Part shown: one piece after another, positions 51,717 to 59,914 of the stretch | Layout of the letters: the number at the start of each line of letters is the position of its first letter | Position numbering within the stretch: the stretch's first letter is position 1 | NCBI RefSeq assembly: GCF_039526385.1 | Contig: NZ_BAAAIX010000014.1 | Coordinates: 8,144 to 72,143, forward strand | Direction: 5' to 3' | Source of the DNA: Luteococcus peritonei | GTDB lineage: Bacteria > Actinomycetota > Actinomycetes > Propionibacteriales > Propionibacteriaceae | DNA length: 64,000 bases | The notes under the pieces: model-generated | Databases searched by the model: none | What the model was told of the DNA's origin: nothing | Seen by the model: the letters and a program-made list of their open reading frames with translations, nothing else | Made by a program: the position numbers and the translations under genes

Positions 51717-53666
51717 TCACCAGATGCTGACCCGCCGCTCCGGCTCCAGCCACATCCCGTCGCCGGGCTGCACGTCGAAGACGCGGTGGAAGTCGTCGAC
51801 ATTGGAGGCGATCTGGTTGCAGCGGAACTCCGCGGGGGAGTGCGGATCGGTGGCCAGTCGCACCCGCAGCGCCTCGTCACGGATCTTGGAGCACCAGATG
51901 GTGGCATAGCCGGTGAACAGGCGACGCAACTGCTCGTCGTCGGCCTCGCCGCCGCAGGCGATCCGGTAGGCCTTCAGCGCGATGCCCAGGCCCCCGAGGT
52001 CGCCGATGTTCTCCCCGATGGTGAGCCGGCCGTTGACGTGGGGCGCCTCCGGCTGGTCCGCGAACTGCTGGGGGACCAGGGCGTCGTACTGGTCCACCAG
52101 GGCCCCGGTGCGCTCGCTGAAGGCCGCCCGGTCCTCGTCGGTCCACCAGTTGCGCAGCCGCCCCTCGCCGTCGCAGGTGGAGCCCTGGTCGTCGAAACCG
52201 TGCCCGATCTCGTGGCCGATCACCGAGCCGATGCCACCGTAGTTCAGTGCATCGTCGGCCTCGGCGTCGAAGAAGGGCGGCTGCAGGATGGCCGCCGGGA
52301 AGACGATCTCGTTGCGCAGCGGGTGGTAGTAGGCGTTCACCGTCTGCGGCAGCATCAGCCACTCGTCGGGATCCACCGGGCCGGGCAGCTTGCCGGTCTG
52401 GTGGCAGAACTCGTGCTCGCCGGCGCGCAGCACATTGCCCACCAGGTCCCCGGGCACCACCTCGAGGGCGGAGTAGTCGCGCCAGCTGTCCGGGTAGCCG
52501 ATCTTGGGCCGGAACGTGGCCAGCTTGTGCAGCGCCTCCTCACGGGTCTGCTCGCCCATCCAGTCGAGGTTGCGGATCGACTCGCCATAGGCCTGCAGCA
52601 GGTGCTGCACCATGACGTCCATCCGGGCCTTGGAGCTGGCCGGGAAGTGGCGCTCGACGTAGAGCTTGCCCAGTGCATCGCCCAGGTAGGACTCCACCAG
52701 GGCGACGCCCCGCTTCCAGCGCGGCTTGTTCTGCTCGATGCCGTTCAGGGTGCGCGAGTAGAAGTCGAAGTCGGCGTCCACCATCTCGGCGCCGAGCCAG
52801 GGGGCGAGCGAGTTCACCATCGCCCAGCGCGCCCAGGCCAGCCACTGCCCGATCCGCTCCTCGGTGACCAGCTCGGCCACCTCGGAGAAGAAGCTGGGCT
52901 GGCAGACGATGTGCTGCTCGCCCAGCGCCTGGCCGTCGATCCCGGCGCCCTCGGCCACCTGGCGCAGCCGCAGACCGGGCGCCAGCTCCGCCAGCTCCGT
53001 GAAGGACATCGGGTTGTAGCGCTGGGTCATCTCCCGGTTGCGCACCCGGTCCCAGTGGCACTGGGCGATCTCGGTCTCCAGCAGCAGCACCTGCTGGGCC
53101 TGGCTCGCGGCCTGCTCGACGCCGGCCAGGGCCAGCATCCGCTCGACGTGCGCCAGGTAGGCGCTGCGGATCTCGGCGTGCTCCTCGGCCAGGTAGTAGT
53201 CGCGATCAGGCAGCCCCAGGCCGGACTGCACCCAGAAGGGGGCGTAGACCCGCGGGTCGCCCATGTCGGAGTCGACGAACAGGTTGACCACGCTCGCGGT
53301 GCCGTGGCGCAGCGACCAGCCCCAGTGGCGGGCCAGGGCGTCGAGGTCCGTGATGGCCTCGACGCGCGCCAGCTGCTCGGACAGGGCCGAGGCGGAGGCG
53401 GACTCGACCGCCGCCTCGTCCAGATAGTCGGCGTAGAGCGCCGCCACCTTGTCCCGCTCGTCGCGCACCTCGGCCTGGGGCTTGCGGTTAGCGGCCAGCT
53501 CGTCGATCAGCTCGCGGACGGCCCGCTGGGCGCCGTCCGCGAGGTCGACGAAGCTGCCGGCCGAGCTCTTGTCGGCATCGATCCGCGTCGACGCCAGGTA
53601 GGTGCCGTTGACGTGGCGGAAGAAGTCGTCCTGCGGGCGGGGAAGGGTGTTCTGGGTCGTGGTCAC
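51717..53666 (-). CDS. pepO: M13 family zinc endopeptidase (neprilysin/PepO-like)
   Basis: A 649-residue metallopeptidase cutting oligopeptides, normal length for the bacterial PepO type. No signal peptide or membrane segment is seen, so it is probably cytoplasmic. The zinc site is SVIGHEIGHGFDDQGS (His at about 485 and 489) with the third ligand Glu in RLTIGENIGDLGGL; substrate residues appear in TVNAYYHPLRNEIVFPA, and the family C-terminus is RRVSIW. GTG 53666 has TAGATT 6 bases upstream, suggesting its own leaderless promoter downstream of korAB. Confidence 0.94.
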   Translation of the reverse strand: MTTTQNTLPRPQDDFFRHVNGTYLASTRIDADKSSAGSFVDLADGAQRAVRELIDELAANRKPQAEVRDERDKVAALYADYLDEAAVESASASALSEQLARVEAITDLDALARHWGWSLRHGTASVVNLFVDSDMGDPRVYAPFWVQSGLGLPDRDYYLAEEHAEIRSAYLAHVERMLALAGVEQAASQAQQVLLLETEIAQCHWDRVRNREMTQRYNPMSFTELAELAPGLRLRQVAEGAGIDGQALGEQHIVCQPSFFSEVAELVTEERIGQWLAWARWAMVNSLAPWLGAEMVDADFDFYSRTLNGIEQNKPRWKRGVALVESYLGDALGKLYVERHFPASSKARMDVMVQHLLQAYGESIRNLDWMGEQTREEALHKLATFRPKIGYPDSWRDYSALEVVPGDLVGNVLRAGEHEFCHQTGKLPGPVDPDEWLMLPQTVNAYYHPLRNEIVFPAAILQPPFFDAEADDALNYGGIGSVIGHEIGHGFDDQGSTCDGEGRLRNWWTDEDRAAFSERTGALVDQYDALVPQQFADQPEAPHVNGRLTIGENIGDLGGLGIALKAYRIACGGEADDEQLRRLFTGYATIWCSKIRDEALRVRLATDPHSPAEFRCNQIASNVDDFHRVFDVQPGDGMWLEPERRVSIW

Positions 53667-53672
53667 CGGGCC

Positions 53673-53678
53673 AATCTA
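53673..53678 (-). promoter_or_regulatory. -10 hexamer TAGATT for pepO
   Basis: TAGATT on the minus strand, 6 bases before the GTG at 53666 and inside the 28-base gap after korB. Confidence 0.45.
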
Positions 53679-53694
53679 GCCCGAGCGGCCCAGC

Positions 53695-54768
53695 TCACAG
53701 CACCGTCCAGGTGTCGCGTCCGTTGACCATGGCCTGCAGCCCCTTGGCGCCGCCGCCGCGGGCCATCTCGATCTGCTGTCGGGCCAGGTCGTCGTAGGCC
53801 GGGCGCTCCACGTTGCGGAAGATGCCGATCGGGGAGCGGTGCATCACGCCGGCATCGGTGAGCCGGCTCAGCGCGAAGGCCAGTGAGGGGTCGTCATGGT
53901 GCTCGTCGTGCACCAGGATCTTCTCCAGGCCCACCTCGGAGACCTCCACCACCTCCACCGAGCCGTCGGTGCGCTGCACCACGCCCAGGTGGTCGTCGGC
54001 GCCGAAGACGATCGGCTCTCCGTGGCGCAGCGGGATGATGGACTCGGTCGAGGCCGGGCCCTTCAGCTCCTCGAAGGCGCCGTCGTTGAAGATCGGGCAG
54101 TTCTGGTAGATCTCCACCAGCGCGGCGCCACGGTAGTCGGCGGCCGCCTTCAGCACCTCGGTGAGGTGCGCGCGGTCGGAGTCGACGGTGCGGGCCACGA
54201 AGCCGGCCTCGGCGCCCAGCGCCAGCGAGACCGGGTTGAAGGGGCTGTCCACCGAGCCCAGCGGGCTGGACTTGGTGACCTTGCCGGCCTCCGAGGTGGG
54301 GGAGTACTGGCCCTTGGTGAGGCCGTAGATCCGGTTGTTGAACAGCATGATGGTGATGTTCATGTTGCGGCGCAGCGCGTGGATCAGGTGGTTGCCGCCG
54401 ATGGAGAGGGCATCGCCGTCGCCGGTCACCACGAAGACGCCCAGGTCGGGGCGGGTGGCGGCCAGGCCGGAGGCGATCGCCGGGGCGCGCCCGTGGATCG
54501 AGTGCATGCCGTAGGAGTCCACGTAGTACGGGAAACGCGAGGAGCAGCCGATGCCGGAGACGATGACGGTGTTCTCCCGCTTGATGCCCAGCTCGGGCAT
54601 CATCCCCTGGAAGGCGGCCAGGATCGCGTAGTCACCGCAGCCGGGGCACCAGCGAACCTCCTGGTCGCTGGTGAAGTCCTTGCGGTTCAGCGGCTCGATG
54701 CTCAGCGGCACGCCCGCCAGCCCGCCGCGGCGCTCGGGGGCCTCGCTGTGGTTCTGGGTGGCAGTCAC
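53695..54768 (-). CDS. korB: 2-oxoglutarate:ferredoxin oxidoreductase beta subunit KorB
   Basis: The ThDP- and [4Fe-4S]-binding subunit (357 residues) of the CoA-dependent 2-oxoacid:ferredoxin oxidoreductase. Cluster ligands are seen in EVRWCPGCGDYAIL, SGIGCSSRFPYY and YQNCPIFNDGAF. The ThDP-Mg motif is VTGDGDALSIGGNHLIHA with LFNNRIYGLTKGQYSPTS. It makes succinyl-CoA, CO2 and reduced ferredoxin; FdxA at 6.5 kb is a candidate acceptor. The GTG start overlaps the korA stop by 4 bases. Confidence 0.94.
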   Translation of the reverse strand: MTATQNHSEAPERRGGLAGVPLSIEPLNRKDFTSDQEVRWCPGCGDYAILAAFQGMMPELGIKRENTVIVSGIGCSSRFPYYVDSYGMHSIHGRAPAIASGLAATRPDLGVFVVTGDGDALSIGGNHLIHALRRNMNITIMLFNNRIYGLTKGQYSPTSEAGKVTKSSPLGSVDSPFNPVSLALGAEAGFVARTVDSDRAHLTEVLKAAADYRGAALVEIYQNCPIFNDGAFEELKGPASTESIIPLRHGEPIVFGADDHLGVVQRTDGSVEVVEVSEVGLEKILVHDEHHDDPSLAFALSRLTDAGVMHRSPIGIFRNVERPAYDDLARQQIEMARGGGAKGLQAMVNGRDTWTVL

Positions 54769-56831
54769 TTGGTCTCCTGTGCCTTGGTCTGGGTGGAGGT
54801 TCCGTCGGCGTCGACGCTCTCGGCGACGTCGGAGGAGGGGTTGGTGGTGGTGGGGACGTCGGTGGGCCGGTTGGCCTGCTCGACGTCGGGGGCGAGCTCG
54901 CCGTCGCCCATGTCCTCGCTGCCGGGGCCCTCGGAGACCTCGACCTCGTCGAAGGGGCCCTCGACGCGGCCGTCCAGGGCGTCGATCTCGTGCTCCAGGT
55001 CGGCGGCCAGCTCGCTCAGACTGATCGGCAGGCCGAAGACGCGCGAATAGCTCTGCACGTCCACCAGGTACTTGGCGCGCAGCATCATGGCGAACTGGCC
55101 CAGGTTCATCTCGGGCACGATCACCCGGTCATAGGCCTTGAGCACCTCGCCGAGGTTGGCGGGGAAGGGGTTCAGGTGGCGCACGTGCGCCTGGGCGACG
55201 TTGCGTCCGGTGGCGCGCACCCGGCGCACCGCCGCGGTGATCGGGCCGTAGGTGGAGCCCCAGCCCAGCACCAGCAGGCGTGCCTGTCCGGAGGGGTCGT
55301 CCACCTCGACGTCGGCGATGTCGCGCACGATGCCGTCCACCTTCGCCTGACGCAGTCGCACCATCTTGTCGTGGTTGGCGGGGTCGTAGGAGATGTTGCC
55401 GGTGCCGTCGGCCTTCTCGATGCCGCCGATCCGGTGCTCCAGGCCGGGGGTGCCGGGGATCGCCCAGTCGCGCGCCAGGGTCTCGGGGTCGCGCTTGTAG
55501 GGCAGGAACTTGTCACCCTCGTTGGGGCCGGTGGCGAAGTTCGGCTCGATCGGCTCGATGCTGTCCAGGTCGGGGATCCGCCAGGGCTCGGCGCCGTTGG
55601 CCAGGTAGCCGTCGCTGAGCAGCACCACCGGGGTGCGGTACGTGACCGCGAAGCGCACCGCCTCGACGGCCATCTCGAAGCAGTCGGCCGGGGTACTGGG
55701 GGCCAGCACCGGCAGCGGGGCCTCGCCGTTGCGGCCGTACATCACCTGCAGCAGGTCGGCCTGCTCGGTCTTGGTGGGCATGCCGGTGGACGGGCCGGCG
55801 CGCTGCACGTCCACCACCACGAGCGGGAGCTCGGTCATCACGCCCAGACCGATGGTCTCGGCCTTCAGGGCGATGCCGGGGCCAGAGGTGGAGGTGACGC
55901 CCAGGGCACCGCCGAAGGAGGCGCCCAGCGCCGCGGCGACGCCGGCGATCTCGTCCTCGGCCTGGAAGGTCATCACGCCCTCGGACTTGTGCTTGCTCAG
56001 CTCGTGCAGGATGTCGGAGGCCGGGGTGATCGGGTAGGAGCCCAGGAAGAGCTGCAGACCGGCCTTCTCGGCGCCCACGATCAGGCCGTAGGCGGTGGCC
56101 AGGTTGCCCGAGATCTGGCGGTAGGTGCCCGGCGCCATCGGCGCCTTGGCCACCTCGTAACGCACCGCGAACTCCTCGGTGGTCTCGCCATAGGCGTAGC
56201 CGGCCCGGAAGGCCGCGACATTGGCGTCGCGGATGTCCGGCTTCTTGGCGAACTTCTCGCCCAGGAACTCCTCGGTGCCCTCGGTGGGCCGGTTGTAGAG
56301 CCAGTTCAGCAGGCCCAGCGCGAACATGTTCTTGCTGCGTCCGGCGTCCTTGCGGCCCAGGCCGAAGTCCTTGACGGAGGCGACGGCCAGGCCGGTGAGG
56401 TCCAGCGCCACGACGTGGTAGTCCTCCAGCGAGCCGTCCTCCAGCGGGTTGGCCTCGTAGCCCACCTTGGTGAGGTTCCGCCTGGTGAACTCCGCGGTGT
56501 CGACGATCAGCAGGCCACCGCGCGGCACGTCCTTCAGGTTCGCCTTCAGCGCCGCCGGGTTCATCGCCACCAGCACGTCGGGACGGTCACCGGGGGTGAC
56601 GATGTCGTAGTTGGCGAAGTGCACCTGGAAGCTGGAGACGCCCGGCAGCGTGCCCTGGGGGGCACGGATCTCGGCGGGGAAGTTGGGCAGCGTCGAGATG
56701 TCGTTGCCGAAGGTTGCCGAGTCATGGGTGAAACGGTCTCCGGTGAGCTGCATGCCGTCGCCTGAGTCACCGGCGAAACGGATCACGACCCGCTCGAGAA
56801 CGTGGACGTCGGATGCCTGGCCTTCGGACAC
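54765..56831 (-). CDS. korA: 2-oxoglutarate:ferredoxin oxidoreductase alpha subunit KorA (gamma-alpha fusion)
   Basis: A protein of 688 residues. The gamma domain comes first (VVIRFAGDSGDGMQLTGDRF, about 10-190), followed by the pyrimidine-binding alpha domain (GSYPITPASDILHELSKHK, EDEIAGVAAALGASFGGALG, TSTSGPGIALKAETIGL) and the transketolase C-like domain. This is the actinobacterial architecture (Mycobacterium KorA). The last 75 residues form an acidic, Ser/Thr/Pro-rich tail absent from short homologues. GTG 56831 has AAAGAGG 7 bases upstream. It is divergent, across 86 bases, from the nuoB-like cassette. Confidence 0.95.
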   Translation of the reverse strand: MSEGQASDVHVLERVVIRFAGDSGDGMQLTGDRFTHDSATFGNDISTLPNFPAEIRAPQGTLPGVSSFQVHFANYDIVTPGDRPDVLVAMNPAALKANLKDVPRGGLLIVDTAEFTRRNLTKVGYEANPLEDGSLEDYHVVALDLTGLAVASVKDFGLGRKDAGRSKNMFALGLLNWLYNRPTEGTEEFLGEKFAKKPDIRDANVAAFRAGYAYGETTEEFAVRYEVAKAPMAPGTYRQISGNLATAYGLIVGAEKAGLQLFLGSYPITPASDILHELSKHKSEGVMTFQAEDEIAGVAAALGASFGGALGVTSTSGPGIALKAETIGLGVMTELPLVVVDVQRAGPSTGMPTKTEQADLLQVMYGRNGEAPLPVLAPSTPADCFEMAVEAVRFAVTYRTPVVLLSDGYLANGAEPWRIPDLDSIEPIEPNFATGPNEGDKFLPYKRDPETLARDWAIPGTPGLEHRIGGIEKADGTGNISYDPANHDKMVRLRQAKVDGIVRDIADVEVDDPSGQARLLVLGWGSTYGPITAAVRRVRATGRNVAQAHVRHLNPFPANLGEVLKAYDRVIVPEMNLGQFAMMLRAKYLVDVQSYSRVFGLPISLSELAADLEHEIDALDGRVEGPFDEVEVSEGPGSEDMGDGELAPDVEQANRPTDVPTTTNPSSDVAESVDADGTSTQTKAQETK

Positions 56832-56870
56832 TGTGGCCTCTTTCGTGGGGAGCTGACACTCGGACTTCCA

Positions 56871-56876
56871 AGACTA
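56871..56876 (-). promoter_or_regulatory. -10 hexamer TAGTCT for korAB
   Basis: On the minus strand TAGTCT predicts a start near 56864 and a 33-base leader with the AAAGAGG ribosome site. No consensus -35 is seen. Confidence 0.35.
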
Positions 56877-56905
56877 CCCGTCACCGACCTCCTCCCTGTG
56901 GGGAC

Positions 56906-56911
56906 TAGGCT
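56906..56911 (+). promoter_or_regulatory. -10 hexamer TAGGCT for the nuoB-like cassette
   Basis: TAGGCT is followed by 6 bases and the GTG at 56918, fitting a leaderless start. It lies back to back with the korA promoter. Confidence 0.5.
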
Positions 56912-56917
56912 GGCGGC

Positions 56918-57346
56918 GTGATCGTCCTGCCACGCCAACCTATGCCGCATGCGGTGGTCGACTGGTTCGGTGACCAGTCGGTGGTCGTCGTGGACCTGGC
57001 CTTGGCCTGCTGTGCCATCGAGTCCGAGTTCGCGGTGCCCGCCGGTGCACCGCGCCTGGCCGCCGTCCCCGACGGCGCCCGGGTGGTGGCCGTCGTCTCC
57101 GGGACGCTGACCGATGCGCTGGCCGGTCTGGTCGCCCGCAGCCTGGCGGCGCTCCCGGATGCGCACGTGGTGAGCTTCGGTGCCTGCGCCTGCGCGGGAG
57201 GCCCCTACTGGGATGCCGGCTCGGTGACCAAGGGCGTGGACCAGCTGGTGGCCGTCGACACCTACATCGCCGGCTGCCCGCCGCCGCCCGAGGCGCTGGC
57301 CCGCGTGGTGGAGCAGGTCCGTGAGGAGGTGCTGGCCCATGGCTGA
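56918..57346 (+). CDS. NuoB-like [4Fe-4S] subunit (second copy)
   Basis: A protein of 142 residues, about 40 shorter than the NuoB at 32801. All four N2-type Cys are kept: the tandem pair in LALACCAIESEF, one in SFGACACAGGPYWD (which has an extra Cys) and one in YIAGCPPPPEAL. Residues around the pair (CCAIE) match NuoB exactly. It lacks the N-terminal amphipathic helix region of complex I NuoB. It is the first of three coupled genes with NuoC-like and NuoI-like products, opposite korAB. Probably an electron-relay subunit of a small soluble complex; the partner is unknown. Confidence 0.85.
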   Translation: MIVLPRQPMPHAVVDWFGDQSVVVVDLALACCAIESEFAVPAGAPRLAAVPDGARVVAVVSGTLTDALAGLVARSLAALPDAHVVSFGACACAGGPYWDAGSVTKGVDQLVAVDTYIAGCPPPPEALARVVEQVREEVLAHG

Positions 57347-57929
57347 GCACGGCATCGACGACGAACTGCGCGGCGTGCAGCCGGGGGTTTGGCTCGACGA
57401 GCTCCAGGCGGCCCGTGGCCAGGGCTTCACCTTCCTGGACCACCTGGTCTGCATCGACGAGCTGGGCCGCAGCCCCGAGCTGCGCCTGGTGGCGCGGCTG
57501 GTGGACTTCGGCGCCGAGCCGCCGCGCGGCCTGCAGCTGCACGTCCGGCTGCCCCGCGAGCAGCCGGAGCTGGTCAGCGCCACCAGCGTCTTCGCCGGCG
57601 CCGCCTGGCACGAGCGCGAGGCCCACGACTTCTTCGGCGTGGTCTTCCACACCCCTGCCGGGGAGCAGACCGACTCCGCGCCGCTGCTGAACCACACCGG
57701 GGCCGCGCTGCTGCGCAAGGACCAAGTGCCCGCCGCGCGGGCCGCGCAGCCGTGGCCCGGCGCCAAGGAGCCCGGCGAGCAGGCCGGCGCCGCCAGCCGT
57801 CGCCGGATGGCGCCGCCCGGGGTCCCGGACCCGACGGTCTGGGGTGACCGTGACCCGTCCGCACCCGTCCCCAGCCCCGACGAGGTGGTGGCCGCCGCCT
57901 CCGGCGGCCGCGTGAGGAGGCGACGATGA
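57339..57929 (+). CDS. NuoC-like subunit (second copy)
   Basis: A protein of 196 residues. The NuoC hallmark is AAWHEREAHDFFGVVFHTP, followed by LLRKDQVPAARAAQPWPGAKEPGE in place of the RKDYPLGG of true NuoC. The acidic N-terminal extension of the complex I copy is absent, and the C-terminus (from about 140) is Pro/Arg rich and unrecognised. ATG 57339 lies 8 bases inside the nuoB-like gene and its stop overlaps the nuoI-like gene, so the three are translationally coupled. No NuoD-like partner follows, which is unusual because NuoC normally pairs with NuoD. Confidence 0.8.
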   Translation: MAEHGIDDELRGVQPGVWLDELQAARGQGFTFLDHLVCIDELGRSPELRLVARLVDFGAEPPRGLQLHVRLPREQPELVSATSVFAGAAWHEREAHDFFGVVFHTPAGEQTDSAPLLNHTGAALLRKDQVPAARAAQPWPGAKEPGEQAGAASRRRMAPPGVPDPTVWGDRDPSAPVPSPDEVVAAASGGRVRRRR

Positions 57930-58294
57930 GCGAGCAGGGCGTGGTACGCCACGGCTCGATCCGGCTGGTGGAGCAGAACTGCACCTCGTGCATGATCTGT
58001 GCCCGCGAGTGCCCGGCCTGGTGCATCGAGATCGATTCCCACACCGAGACCGTCGAGGGTCAGGGCGGCGCCCCGGTGGGGGGTGCTGCGGCCAGCGCCA
58101 CCTCTGGCTACGCCCGGGCCCGGCAGCGGCAGGTCAACGTGCTGGACCGCTTCGAGATCGACTGGGCGCTGTGCATGTACTGCGGCATCTGCGTCGAGGA
58201 GTGCCCCTTCGACGCGCTGGAGTGGGCCGGACCGCACGTCTCCAGCGCCCCGAGCCTGCCCGGACTGGTGCAGGGCCGCGAGCAGCTCAGGTGA
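57926..58294 (+). CDS. NuoI-like 2[4Fe-4S] ferredoxin subunit (second copy)
   Basis: A protein of 122 residues. Two cluster motifs are complete: CTSCMICARECPAWC and CMYCGICVEECPFDAL, each followed by the Pro that marks 8Fe ferredoxins. The insert between them (GQGGAPVGGAAASATSGYAR) is glycine/alanine rich and longer than in bacterial 8Fe ferredoxins. The N-terminus is short, so membrane attachment as in complex I is unlikely. It overlaps the genes on both sides by 4 bases. It could take electrons from ferredoxin or KorAB; this is inference from neighbourhood. Confidence 0.85.
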   Translation: MSEQGVVRHGSIRLVEQNCTSCMICARECPAWCIEIDSHTETVEGQGGAPVGGAAASATSGYARARQRQVNVLDRFEIDWALCMYCGICVEECPFDALEWAGPHVSSAPSLPGLVQGREQLR

Positions 58295-59913
58295 GCCTCG
58301 CCAGCCACGGCCCGTCCGGTACCGGCCCGCGGGTGGGCTGGGTCTCCGGTCTGGACATCCACTGGGCCAGCCTGCGACGCGCCTGGGCGGTGCGCAATGT
58401 GCGACGCGGCGCCTACGGCACCCTGCTGATCGCGCTGGGCTCGCTGACCCCGGCCTACCTGCCGCAGAACTCTCCCTGGTGGCGGATGCTGCGCTGGTTC
58501 CACCTGACCGGCACCCCCGCCCGGATCATCGGCACCCTGCTGGTGATGGCCGGCCTGGCGCTGCTGGTGGACGCCTGGTTCCGGATGCGCCCCGAGGCCC
58601 AGCAGCGCGGCAGCCTGGTGGCCTACCACCAGCTCAAGCACTGGGCGGTGCTGGCCATCTGGGGCTTCCCCTTCCTGCTGGCCCCGCCCATCTTCAGCCA
58701 TGACGCCTATTCCTACGCGGCCCAGGGCTGGCTGATCCACAACGGCATCAACCCCTACCGCGGCAACGTGATGCTGCTGCCCGGCGCCTTTGCCGACCAG
58801 GTGGCCTGGGTCTGGCGCCGCACCCCGGCCCCCTACGGCCCGCTCAGCCTGCAGATCCAGCACGGCCTGGTGGACCTGACCGGCTTCGACCCCTACCTCT
58901 CCGCGCTGGCCATGCGGATCCCGGCGCTGGTGGGCGTGGTGCTGATCGGCCTGCTGGTGCCCCGGATCGCGCACCGGCTGGGCGCCGACCCGGCGATGGC
59001 CGCCTGGTTCGCCACGCTGAACCCGGTGCTGGTGATCGACTTCATCGGGGGCGCCCACAACGACGCCCTGATGACCGGCCTGCTGGTGCTGGGCCTGTGG
59101 TTCGCCTTCCGGGCCGACGGCGCCTGGCTGCTCTCCGCGGTGGTGATCGGGCTGGCCGCGGCCATCAAGCAGCCCGCCATCCTGGCCGCCTATGCGTTGC
59201 CCATCATCTCCCGACCCTGGCTGAGCTGGCACTGGCGCGCCACGCTGTCCACCGTGCTGCGGGTGCTGACCAGTTTCGCCGTCGCGGGCGGCACCTTCGC
59301 GCTGCTCACCCATGCCACCGGGCTGGGCTACGGCTGGCTCGACGCGGTGAGCGTGCCCGGCATGGTGGTGACGGTCTCGCCGGCCACGATCGTGGGCCAG
59401 GGTGCCCAGCTGGTGCTCGACGCCTTCCACCTCGACCCCTCCGGCACGATGGCGGTCAGCGTGGCGCGCACCATCGGACTGGGCCTGGCGGCGGTGCTGA
59501 TCGCCTGGTGGGCGCTGACCATCGGACGCACCCGGCCGATCACCTTCCTGGCCTGGAGCTTCCTGGCGGTGGCGCTGTGCGCCCCGGCGCTGCACTCCTG
59601 GTACGTGCTCTGGGGCGGGGTGCTGCTGCCGTTGAGCCGCCCCTCGCGCCGGATGGTGCGCGGCGCGGTGCTGATGACCGTGGTGCTGCTCGCCTATGCC
59701 GCCATCAACCTGGCCTACCGCAACAGCGTCAGCGCCGTGGACCCCTTCAACCCGGCCGTGGCGCTGGGCGTCGCGGCTGCGGCAGGATTTGCCTGGCAGC
59801 TGCGCAACCACGAGCAGGTGACCGAACGCCGCCGCCGGGCCCTGCGTCGCCGCGAGGCCCGCAACGCCGGGCAGTCCTTGGCCGACACCCCGGCCCACCG
59901 ACAGGGAGAGTGA
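58291..59913 (+). CDS. Polyprenol-phosphate-mannose alpha-1,6-mannosyltransferase, MptB-like
   Basis: A membrane glycosyltransferase of GT-C type (540 residues, about 12 helices). The first-loop catalytic region SHDAYSYAAQGWLIHNGINPY has the acidic residue and the G-x-N-P-Y pattern of MptA/MptB; ATLNPVLVIDFIGGAHNDALM is a second family block. In mycobacteria and corynebacteria these enzymes extend the alpha-1,6-mannan core of lipomannan. The start is GTG 58291, overlapping the nuoI-like stop by 4 bases, so a wall-glycan enzyme is translationally coupled to an iron-sulfur cassette with no obvious functional link. Confidence 0.82.
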   Translation: MSLASHGPSGTGPRVGWVSGLDIHWASLRRAWAVRNVRRGAYGTLLIALGSLTPAYLPQNSPWWRMLRWFHLTGTPARIIGTLLVMAGLALLVDAWFRMRPEAQQRGSLVAYHQLKHWAVLAIWGFPFLLAPPIFSHDAYSYAAQGWLIHNGINPYRGNVMLLPGAFADQVAWVWRRTPAPYGPLSLQIQHGLVDLTGFDPYLSALAMRIPALVGVVLIGLLVPRIAHRLGADPAMAAWFATLNPVLVIDFIGGAHNDALMTGLLVLGLWFAFRADGAWLLSAVVIGLAAAIKQPAILAAYALPIISRPWLSWHWRATLSTVLRVLTSFAVAGGTFALLTHATGLGYGWLDAVSVPGMVVTVSPATIVGQGAQLVLDAFHLDPSGTMAVSVARTIGLGLAAVLIAWWALTIGRTRPITFLAWSFLAVALCAPALHSWYVLWGGVLLPLSRPSRRMVRGAVLMTVVLLAYAAINLAYRNSVSAVDPFNPAVALGVAAAAGFAWQLRNHEQVTERRRRALRRREARNAGQSLADTPAHRQGE

Positions 59914-59914
59914 G

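Noticed and set aside
56918..58294. A complete second complex I or a group 4 hydrogenase operon
   Set aside because: There is no NuoD/large hydrogenase-like subunit and no NuoH or antiporter-like genes next to the cassette; the following gene is a mannosyltransferase.
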